In this document: positions 1-8,379 of the stretch, piece by piece
How positions within the stretch are numbered: position 1 is the stretch's first letter
Layout: every line of letters starts with the position of its first letter
Translations under genes and position numbers: made by a program
The notes under the pieces: model-generated
The model's input: only the letters and a program-made list of their open reading frames with translations
Database searches by the model: none
Told to the model about the DNA's origin: nothing
NCBI GenBank assembly: GCA_027575765.1
Contig: JANBPT010001123.1
Location: forward strand, 1-14,025
From: Tieghemiomyces parasiticus
Taxonomy: Eukaryota > Kickxellomycota > Dimargaritomycetes > Dimargaritales > Dimargaritaceae
Reading direction: 5' to 3'
Length of the DNA: 14,025 nt

Positions 1-225
1 AAATCGAAAAGTATGAAACTAAAGTCATGGGAAATCCTGCTGCCTATTGGTGGGGGGTTGGCCGGATCTGCGTTCTATAGGTGTAGGGATGTTCCCATGT
101 CTTTTGGAGACGCGTTTGCATTCCCTGGTGGGGTTAACGAAGCGTTAGCGTGTCTGGGTAGTTGTGCTTACCCACCAGGAATCTTCAGGAGTCCAGATAC
201 TATCTGAGCTCCGCACATTATCGCA
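1..225. other. 5' flank, no gene seen
   Basis: No recognisable gene lies here. An ATG-started open frame of 64 codons (13-207, plus strand) has no recognisable domain and no upstream promoter element, so I do not call it. The tRNA begins directly after this stretch. Confidence 0.5.
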
Positions 226-298
226 GGTTTCATAGTGTAGTTGGTTATCACTCGGGATTCTGATTCCCGCGACCCGAGTTCGAGTCTCGGTGAGACCT
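226..298 (+). tRNA. tRNA-Gln, anticodon CUG
   Basis: This 73-nt cloverleaf reads CAG glutamine codons in cytosolic translation. The acceptor arm pairs GGTTTCA (226-232) with TGAGACC (291-297), including one G-T pair, and the discriminator base is T298. The D stem pairs GTG (235-237) with CAC (249-251). The anticodon stem CGGGA (253-257) pairs with TCCCG (265-269) around loop TTCTGAT, putting the anticodon CTG at 260-262. The T arm CCGAG (274-278) pairs with CTCGG (286-290) around TTCGAGT. The internal A box (233-244) and B box (about 278-286) of a pol III gene are present. There is no intron and no encoded CCA, as expected for a eukaryotic nuclear tRNA. Confidence 0.95.
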
Positions 299-301
299 TT
301 A

Positions 302-307
302 TTTTTT
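302..307 (+). terminator. RNA polymerase III T-run terminator
   Basis: Six T residues begin four bases after the tRNA 3' end. A run of four or more T on the coding strand is the usual pol III stop signal. Confidence 0.85.
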
Positions 308-1311
308 CCCCGCCAACCAAAATGATCCATGATAGAACTTTTAGCTATGGTGTCCTGGCACCTATGGGTGGTCCGTAAGTGCTAATTGGCCCTGTACCAT
401 ACATCTCTAATGTCGCTTTGTGTAAACCTTTATGCATAATCAGAATCCCCTACATTTTCACCAAGGCTAGGGCTACCATTTAGCCATGCTGGGCAGGGCA
501 CAGGAACTTTTTATATCATGAATGGAAAAGCTACAATTCGACAACTAGACCGTAAAGGCTAAGGCTGGCATACTTAGCTGGCTTCAGTGTCTCCAGGGTC
601 AGAATGGGACCCAGAGAATCCTGTCAATTTCTCTGCTTTCCTGACTCACCCTTATAGGACGGGGCTGATATTTTTAGTATGGACTAGATATCACCTCCCC
701 CCCATATACTATTTGATAAGGAGAATGCATGTTCATTGTTATTGATGTTCTTATTTTTGAAAATTCCAAGGACGTTGGTGACAGCTTTTTAGTGCTGAAT
801 GACCTGATGGTTTAATAATCTGCCCTACAACTGGGAATTGTTGATGGAGTGTACACTTGACAGTGAATTAAGTTGAGTGGCACCAAGTGTTAGTGTGTTA
901 CTGGTATAAGCTTGTTGAACCAGAATTTTACGTCTCCTGCTTGGGATCGCAACTGAGTGTTTCCACTGTTACTACCAAATCCTATTATTTTTTAGAAAAT
1001 CTCCCTAGAGAGTATGCAAAGCGACTGATGCCAATTAAAATTTAGATTTACCATAGCAAGGGCTGTTCTATTCCAGGATTCATCTGAGACGCATTTAAGT
1101 TGTACAGTGTGGGTAATGGCGCATATCAAGAATGCTGACAGCTATACACCGCTACTTGGCTTAGAGCCTTAAGTACAAGGACCTTTAGCTCATGCCTAGG
1201 TTGTCTGGTACGGTTGGGAAGTATTATGACTCCTGTTTTTTATGTCGTTCTTCTCATACGCTTATACATAGTACGCTTTATTTATGGCTATGCATTGTCA
1301 GATTGACCTGG
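308..1311. other. Intergenic stretch without a supported gene
   Basis: All frames are broken by frequent stops and no domain is recognisable. The sequence is AT-leaning and fairly poor in CpG. A short ATG-started open frame (1192-1401) runs into the repeat and looks fortuitous. I see no RNA gene here. Confidence 0.5.
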
Positions 1312-1620
1312 TGGATACCCAAAAGACCACGGCCGCAGACGACGACCAGGAGCTCTACAAACCACAGCATTGACACACCACAAGTATCTCCGCCTCCCTA
1401 GGAGTAACTATTGGCTAGCCTAGATGATTCATAATTACTCACCAAACCACCACAACTCCACCGACGACCCAGTCAACCTAGAGATCCAACAGAAGAACCA
1501 GTATCTCCCGGCTATATAAAGTCAACTAAACCAGGTTATAGTATCTCCCTTGCGTTTTACGCTAATAAACCGACCCTGGAGTCTCTACCTACCACACCCG
1601 TGGTAAAGCGATTTACTGCA
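1312..1620. repeat. Dispersed repeat, copy 1 (CpG retained)
   Basis: This segment is collinear with 4861-5135. Shared blocks are TGGA[T/C]ACCCA[A/G]AAGAC (1312 and 4861), GCCTCC[C/T]TAG (1392 and 4938), ACTCACCAA (1437 and 4983) and CTATATAAA (1512 and 5059). The spacings between blocks are 80, 45 and 75 nt here and 77, 45 and 76 nt in copy 2. A TATA-like CTATATAAA lies at 1512-1520 and an AATAAA at 1564-1569, an order seen in solo LTRs. I cannot find TG..CA ends or a target-site duplication, so the element class is open. The end points are approximate. Confidence 0.75.
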
Positions 1621-2199
1621 CGCCTGCTTAGTACTCCAGTCTTTGATAGATGTTAATTTATTTTCTAATTAATAATATACCAACATGCGCCGTGCTTCGG
1701 AGTTAATATTGGCCGAAGAGCTTCAAGCACTACAGACAGTGACCGAGACGCTAGACACTTTGCGAGTAGAGAAGGGATGTGATAATCTACATAGCTGAAA
1801 TGTCGGTAGACTATAGACAACGGGTGTGTTAACGTACGTTTGCCTGTACAGCTCCAAGGATTAGACCCTCTCGTATAGGGCCATTCTACGCTTGACCGCA
1901 TAGAGAGCAAGGGTGAAGGAGAAGGAGAGGGGGGGAGGAGGCGGAATAACTGTGGATACAAAGACGATGTTGCTCTAAATTTAAAAGTCGGAAAAGGACG
2001 GCACTCCTTGATCTACGACCGCGACCTTCTTCCACTCGCATTCTCCTCCGCTCCTCTAATTTGACAGAGTATCATTCTTTTTCGGATAACCTTCCCGTCT
2101 GCTGTCCACAACAAACCTGGACGTCACCCCCCCCCTTCCAAGTGAGCGGCTCTCTTCCCACCCTCAGCCTATTACCTACCAGGCTTACTTTCCCTGCGT
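1621..2199. other. Intergenic stretch upstream of the peptide gene
   Basis: No gene is supported. A purine-rich tract at about 1915-1945 and C-runs near 2128-2136 give low-complexity open frames on the minus strand that I do not trust. The 3' part probably holds the upstream promoter region of the small peptide gene. Confidence 0.45.
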
Positions 2200-2207
2200 T
2201 ATATAAA
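2200..2207 (+). promoter_or_regulatory. TATA box of the small secreted peptide gene
   Basis: TATATAAA lies about 130 bases before the ATG at 2339. A start site at about 2230-2240 would give a pyrimidine-rich 5' leader of about 100 nt. The match and spacing are typical of a highly transcribed pol II gene, but no transcript evidence is available. Confidence 0.55.
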
Positions 2208-2338
2208 CTGGCTGTCTACCCTCTCATCACCTAACTTATCACTTCGCAATTCATACCACTGTCTTCACCCTCACAGGTCTTCTTAACTCCATTTCACCAC
2301 CGCATCCATTTTTCATTTGCACTATTCTCATCGCTGTC

Positions 2339-2554
2339 ATGCATCTTCCTAGTCTCACCACCGTTGCCCTGGTCATTGTTGTCCTAGTCACCAATTCCTC
2401 GGCCCATCCTACTCCCACTGCCCCCCTACTTCCCCAGTCGCCGTCCGCCGGAAGTAGCAGTGACCTGCACCGCCGAAGTATACTTGGTACCGCTATAAAA
2501 TGGGGCGGGCGTTTACTGGGTATGTCGGGTGGTAGTAGCAATAAGAGCAAGTAA
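2339..2554 (+). CDS. Small secreted cationic peptide precursor (71 aa)
   Basis: I do not recognise a family. The chain reads as a prepropeptide. Residues 1-22 form a signal peptide with hydrophobic core V9-V17 and an SSA motif ending at A22. Residues 23-46 are a Pro/Ser-rich prosegment ending in the dibasic pair R45-R46, a Kex2/furin-type site. Residues 47-71 would be the mature peptide, with K54, R58, K69, K71, no acidic residue and no cysteine. On a 100-degree helical wheel, residues 47-62 place I48, L49, A52, I53, W55, L59, L60 and M62 on one half; S47, G50, T51, K54, G57, R58 and G61 fall on the other, and only G56 is off-side. This is the pattern of linear membrane-active peptides, though a pheromone or effector is also possible. 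The start has a purine at -3 and a TATA box upstream. Function is inferred only. Confidence 0.6.
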   Translation: MHLPSLTTVALVIVVLVTNSSAHPTPTAPLLPQSPSAGSSSDLHRRSILGTAIKWGGRLLGMSGGSSNKSK

Positions 2555-2690
2555 CCCTGCCTTATTGTATGCCACTCCCTAGCCACCGGTGGATCTGCTT
2601 TCCACCCTATCATTGCCCATTTTTTCATAAATTTATGTTGCACATGCCGACAGAGGAACTTTTGAGGAAATAGTTGAATTATAAGCATTG

Positions 2691-2714
2691 GCGGGCTTCT
2701 TTTGGGTAGCCCGC
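2691..2714. other. Hairpin downstream of the peptide gene
   Basis: GCGGGCT (2691-2697) and AGCCCGC (2708-2714) form a perfect GC-rich 7-bp stem with a 10-nt loop. It lies 137 nt after the peptide stop codon and may fall in the 3' UTR. Its role is unknown. Confidence 0.5.
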
Positions 2715-2779
2715 TCCTCGTATTGTAGGACAAAGATGCTAAGCCTGATGGTCAGTGATTAAATAGTTGGAGTCGCCTA

Positions 2780-3280
2780 ATGGATAGGAAAATTAGAAAT
2801 TAGAAATCAGAAAGAGGTGATGAGAAAACCACAAGGTACGCACTTCTGTATAGGAGAAGTGGAAGAGATAAGAGTAAGAATAGGCCCCAATATACGCTAT
2901 GGTACTAGACAAAAATGGTGAAGAAATGGGGAAGTGGTGTCCGTAAGCAATAAGGGATAATCGGAGAAAAGGGGCAATAAATCTTAGTATGTGCATGGGG
3001 AGGTCCTGTTACGGCACCAGAGGGATAGATAGGGTTAAAGGGTGTAGAGAAGAGTAAACCAAGGTAACCCAAGAGTGTAGTGGAGTTGCTACGAATACTA
3101 GGCAGTACAGGAGTGCAAGTAGTAAACAGATGAAGAAACTGTATCCAAATTGGAGACAACATTGATAAAGAGAAAAAACGGGAGAGATGGCAACGGGATG
3201 AAGATGACAGCTAGGCTGGGTAAAACAGAGGATGAAGAAAACGATCAAGGGAGAAAGAGGGAGGCGGCGATTTTCAGCCG
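2780..3280. other. Purine-rich (plus-strand) stretch, no gene
   Basis: The plus strand is strongly enriched in A and G, with many GA-rich runs. On the minus strand this produces overlapping Phe/Leu/Ser/Pro-rich open frames (for example 2905-3162) that overlap one another and look like compositional artefacts. Three tandem 7-mers (ATTAGAA, ATTAGAA, ATCAGAA) sit at 2792-2812. No gene is called. Confidence 0.5.
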
Positions 3281-4860
3281 CCTACCTCGCGTGTCCTTCC
3301 TGTCCCCTTGGTAAGGTGAGGCGCTTTGCGGGTGGATATGGATTGGAGGCAGAGGGTATTGCGGGGGGGGAGTGGGAAAATCCCTTCCACCATCCAACTG
3401 TCTCTGTCCAACCTCAGGCTTGAATGCCGAGGTCACTCCAGGCAGGCTCAGGCGTGGTGAGGACCATTCGGGATGAGTATTCCGGGAGGGGCTCGCCCTA
3501 CAATTACACACTAAGAGGACTGGGGACTCTTGGGTTGATATGGACTTGACACGCGGATGCGTGCTTTATTGGCTTGGAACGGTAAGAAAATACTTAGAAC
3601 CATATGTTTGTGGCCGAATAGAGCAAGCACGCGCAAGGAAAATGGAAGACATGATTACCAACCATGGGCTGAGGTAGGTTGGGCATGCCGAAAACGTCTT
3701 TAAGAGCGCCACAGAGGCACTGGTGGCATTTACAGATAATGTTACCTAATAGGAAGAGTATATTAAAACTGCATCTAATTTGTAAAACTGGAGCAGGTTG
3801 CCTAATGTTTCAATAGTTCAAACCAGGCTAGTGAGGCTGGGTATTAAACAACACATTTAGTGGTGCAGTTCTAAGGGAAACTCCAATGTGTTGGAGCTAT
3901 GAGGTCATTTAGCAAATTTGATGAATATGAGAGAATGGTCAAAAGGATATGAGTATAGTTGATATGACTGGTCGCTTGTTACCTATGGAAATGGTTAGGG
4001 AATTGCTCAGATGAAAAAACGGAGAAGAAAGAGGATTGACAGTTGCATTTGTGCACTCCCATTATACACCCACAGAGGGGGTAGTATTCACCTCCTTATC
4101 TGCGCCTTTGTGCAGTCCCTCAGTCCAAAGGGGGACGGGAGTGGTGGGGTTTGCCTCATTCCCACTGCGCCAAAAATGCGATAAATTCCACGCATGTGAT
4201 GCACGTAGCCTGCACCTAGCATCCTTACCCCTACCTGTGCCAGTGGTTTCCACTAAAATATTTCCGCCCTTGCCCCAGCAGGCTTTATACCCGTCTGCTG
4301 CTAGCTATGCGGCTTCTTATTGTAATGGACACATTTCTGCTACCCCTGCTAATTATCTTGACAGTACTTTAGCACTCACTCCAAGGATGCCCAAAAATGC
4401 CTACCATAAAATAGCTGTAGCAGCGTTACCAACCAAGTAGGGAAGGCAGGAGTTGTACCAAGTAGGGTGGTTCATGATGCCAAGTGGGCAGCTAGTTGAT
4501 GTATGACTATATAAAAGAATAGTGGATAAGTATTATTGATGTCTTTTCAACTGGGGTGGGGGGCAAGCCATACTTGTTATAGGAGGTTGGTGGCCTTTGG
4601 GAATTGCTGGTGGTTGTGGCCACTGAGCTGAACTTGGGCACAAGTTCAACCCCATTCTATAAAGGCCATTCTACTATAACAATATTTCTAGCTCTGAAGT
4701 AGTAGATTTGGTTTTTACCTTAGGATGATCCAATATGGTAGTTCCCAATCACCACAGCCACCATTGGGGGCAACCCTCAGACTTGTTGGGCTAGGGCCAT
4801 GGCCAGTGACTGCCCATTGTCCTGTGGTTGCAGGAGGTAGGAAACCAAGGGGTAGTTGTG
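3281..4860. other. Gene-poor stretch with a CpG-retaining patch
   Basis: I support no gene here. CpG is normal until about 3710 and then nearly absent to about 4100. It reappears between about 4100 and 4415, inside a stop-free frame (4036-4440, 134 codons) that has no ATG near its start and no recognisable domain. CpG is absent from 4416 to the end of this stretch. Short direct repeats occur at 4432-4488 and an 8-bp hairpin at 4629-4648. Confidence 0.45.
4432..4488. repeat. Short interspersed direct repeats
   Basis: ACCAAGTAGGG occurs at 4432-4442 and again at 4457-4467, followed by a degenerate GCCAAGTGGG at 4479-4488. The spacing is 25 and then 22 nt. The array sits directly at the end of the 4036-4440 open frame. 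Its function is unknown. Confidence 0.5.
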
Positions 4861-5135
4861 TGGACACCCAGAAGACAATGACAGCAAATGATAACAGAGC
4901 CCTTTAGGCCACAGCATCTCCCTGGAGAAATACTTTGGCCTCCTTAGTACTAACCATTAACCAAACCACACAACTCATGGTCACTCACCAAGTCACCACA
5001 ACTTAACTGCCAAACTAATCAGTCCAGGGACCCAACAGGGATCCAATGTGCCCACCAGCTATATAAAACCAATAAATTTACCTAATCTATACTTATCTGT
5101 GGTAGGTAAGACCCCCTTAGGGGTGGTTTATTGCA
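4861..5135. repeat. Dispersed repeat, copy 2 (no CpG left)
   Basis: This copy is collinear with 1312-1620 through four anchor blocks, including CTATATAAA at 5059-5067, and ends near TTTATTGCA (5127-5135; TTTACTGCA at 1612-1620 in copy 1). After the TATA block it is about 32 nt shorter than copy 1. It contains no CpG at all. Several aligned CpG of copy 1 are TpG or CpA here, which points to decay by cytosine methylation and deamination. Confidence 0.75.
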
Positions 5136-5383
5136 ATATGTGCAAGATAGATAAATGGTTAAGGTAAAGGCATTAGTAATTAGGTTTGTGGGCTTATATA
5201 GTTGAGGGATGTGTGGAAGATTGGGACTTTGTAGTTAGTCATGAAGGGTTCTTGGTGCATTTGCTATGGCCAATTGTTGACATTAAACGGGTGATGCCTG
5301 TTCCTGTATGGTGTTGCGGTGGCTTGCAGGGTTTGTGATACACTAGCTTTTGAATACCAACACTACCTTACATGTTACTTTTC

Positions 5384-5450
5384 TTGCATTAAATGCTAAT
5401 AAACTAGCTCTTGGGACTTGGTTTACTGTGATGATGAATAGATAAAAAGA
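5384..5450. repeat. Truncated third copy of the repeat's 3' part
   Basis: The 22-mer at 5383-5404 matches copy 1 at 1549-1570 in 18 positions, ending in GCTAATAAAC in both. Both CpG of that copy 1 stretch are changed here, one to CpA and one to TpG. Weaker similarity continues through a TTTACTG block near 5421. The 5' part with the TATA-like block is missing. Confidence 0.5.
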
Positions 5451-8379
5451 TTCAAGTTATGAAGTCAGAAATAGCTTAATCCTGTAATGGTTTATGACAA
5501 CCAACTTGTCATCTTTGATTCTCCTAGTTTATATCTGAAACACTGTAATCAGAGACCTCCAGCTTAAATGTGTCAAACAAATTGGCTTCACTTATAGATA
5601 GCCAGAGCCATTGGGAGGTGGTGATTGCATACCTTTTAGAATCCATCCAGATTTTGCCAATGATAGAGAGGATAAAGGGTAAAGAAAAAATAGAGATGAT
5701 GTTTAGTTTTTGGTGCTTATATAATACTAACCTAGGTTAATATTTTTGAATGTATTGTGATAGCAGGGGGACCCCCACCTAGTTACCTAATCTAAATGCC
5801 TTCCAATCTGGTATGACTCGCCTATAAGGACTAAATTGTGGAGGTATTCCCCCCAGAGTCCCCCAGATCTCTCATTGGCTACCCTATACCACCATTGCTA
5901 GAGACGCCTTCCCCCCTAAAAAATGGTACTTTAATTGGAGAGAGAGGTTGTACCACAACCACACCATTTTTCCAGCTGTTCTCTTCCACCACCTTTACTA
6001 CCACTTGCTTCTTTCATTATCATATTCCTATTATCTTTGCTTTGTAATTTTCATTATATTCCTAAACCATGGTTGATAAGTAGCACATTATCTTTCTATG
6101 GGATGAATATGCTTTCCTAGGAAAAGAATTTTTTTTTAGTATGTGGATGGAATACTTTACATTACCCAGTGCTATCTATCATTTTGATTTTTATTGCATA
6201 CTCAGCTGAACACTTTCCCATGATGGTCCTTATCCATTCCTTGCCAATTGGGTATGATGCCAGTCACTTTTTATTTATTACTTTTGCTGCTGTCTTTTGT
6301 TTTTCATGCTTCTGCATAGAGGTGACACTAATTACCAGTTTCCCACCTGTGGTTCATTCAGTTTACCATTAGTCCCACTCCACATTTGGCTCATTTTGGA
6401 ATGGCCACAGGGTCACCAGGCAACTCCAACTAACAACATAGAATGTCAGCAACCTAGCTGCTGGTCAGCCAAGTGCCAGTACCTGCACAGCTGCATACAA
6501 GTATCTTTGAATTGCCCTTTGATATATCAGTAGACATGTAGCCATAGCTTGATTGCACTTGCACTCAGGAATTTACTTGTCATAATCTCCTGAGTTGTTT
6601 CTAGTAGCTCTTCACCTGCACATGCCCCACATTTGACCAACCACCATATAGAGAGGTGTTTGGCCAATGTTGTGTGCTGGCATTAGTACCTCTAAAGTAT
6701 AAACCATGATGTGCTGATGATGGCAGTAGCTTGTGGTACTCTGTACCACACACACCCTGGGTAAACTTTATTCCTCTCAGATTCCATCAGCCACATCATG
6801 GAAAAAAAATATTCAACCAATCAGCTGTTGATATCCCCGATACCATATGGCTCGCTCTGATTGGTCCGTTAGCGGTGGGATTAAATTTTTCCTCTATTTG
6901 GGATTTATCAGCCCTATGGTCTCCAATCATGTAACTCTGTGGTTTACCTACCAAAGGATGTACCATATCTTCCCCTATCTAGACCAAGTCCCCCATGGAG
7001 CACCAAAGGCAATCCTGCACTTTGCAAGGGCATACAGCCACAGGCTTTTCTGCCAGTAAGTTGCTGACCAAAACAACGCCTTGCCTGCTGGCCACTCACC
7101 TATTCTTTCAAGTCCCTTGGTTTGACATGCCTAGTAGCCTTCCTTTATCTGGAAAGCTAAAGCTGGGTATTCATGTCCTCTCCATCCCCTGTACTTCAAC
7201 CACAAGCATAAGGGCTTTGTTTTGAGTCACCTTAAGGACCCTCATTGTTCCATACTCCTCCACTCTTTCAATCTCTCCTCATTTCCCACATTCTCCCTCA
7301 TCTGCCGCCGGCCCAATAGCAGCTCTGGACCAGTCCTTCACTTTCCTTGCCTTTCAAGCCTCCCTTATTGGCGACCCAGATTTCCTCTACTTCTCTTTGT
7401 AACCAGGTCCTACTATCTATCAGACCAAAGCATGCCTTAATAACCCTCACCTTGCTACCTGCGCCAATTACTAACATTGAGCTCATGCTCCTTGCTTAAA
7501 CGCACTACTCTGTGCACGAATCAACCTTCCAACGCCCGTTTGCTGTGCCAGTCTAAATATAACTAGACGTGACCTTCTACATTGAACGATTTCTGTCTAC
7601 CCTTTCCTTGGCTTCAACTGTGATTCCCTTACTCGAATTACCCTTTTCTTATATCTCTCTAAACGTTTCTACTAGTTGTGGACCGGACCCCCCCCTTAGA
7701 CCTCCCTAGCGTATCAGTAACCACTGACTTTCGTCCATTCACCTAACTTGGACAGCTTCCGCTGCCAAAAAACACCCATCTGCTACAACTAGACTGTCAG
7801 GGCCCCTTGTCAATCCGTATTTGTTTGACCCCATCGGCCTTTCCGCAGAACCCGCTGACCAGGTAAGAGCTGTGTACCAACCATATCGTTACCACACCTG
7901 TTCTCAGGCTGTATGGTTTGTACTTGACTCTTTGAGGACGAAGTGAATCCATAGTGTGCCGATAATGTGAATACGGCTTAGGCTATGGCCTAGTCTCGCA
8001 CCTTCTGTTGGATATTCCATTGAGGATTTTAGTAACAAGTAGGATTAAATGGCGACAGTTAGCCAAATGGAAATCCTTTGGCAGCCCTTCAAGTTGGCAA
8101 ATCGCGGTGTGAACCTTTAACTACAACTGATTAACCTATCGCCTCAGGTTAGGTACCTTGGGAAAATTTAATTCTCCTTTATTCTTATAGAGTGGTTCTT
8201 TATGGTGATATTCCTAGATGAGTACCCGCTTAATTACGGGTTCTTACTTATTACAATTCCTACCCAGCTTGCTGCAAGTAAACAACTAGCTTCCCACCCG
8301 CGACTTTGCTAATTTACTCTCCTGCCTCACCCTATATCCCACGTTTCCGGCGTTTGCATCCGCTCATCACCATTAGGCC
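5451..8379. other. Long gene-poor stretch upstream of the methyltransferase
   Basis: No gene is supported. Up to 6837 it is almost free of CpG and rich in TpG and CpA. Several open frames of 60-78 codons occur between 5838 and 7486, but most begin at non-ATG codons and none shows a recognisable domain. From about 7060 onward CpG returns and the strand becomes pyrimidine-rich. Positions 7850-7870 contain a TTTCCGCAG and a CAGGTAAGA that resemble splice sites, so a 5' untranslated exon of the downstream gene is possible but unproven. Confidence 0.45.

Noticed and set aside
357..370. Shared CACCTATGGGT at 359 and 13328 as a repeat
   Set aside because: An 11-base match between two places is expected by chance many times in 14 kb, and the flanks do not align.
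2905..3248. Minus-strand frames rich in Phe, Leu and Ser that look like membrane proteins
   Set aside because: They arise from the purine-rich plus strand and overlap each other in different frames; the longest begin at TTG or inside low-complexity sequence.
4036..4440. 134-codon open frame as a protein-coding gene
   Set aside because: It opens at TTG, has no ATG near the start, no recognisable domain and no clear splice acceptor. Kept only as a composition finding.
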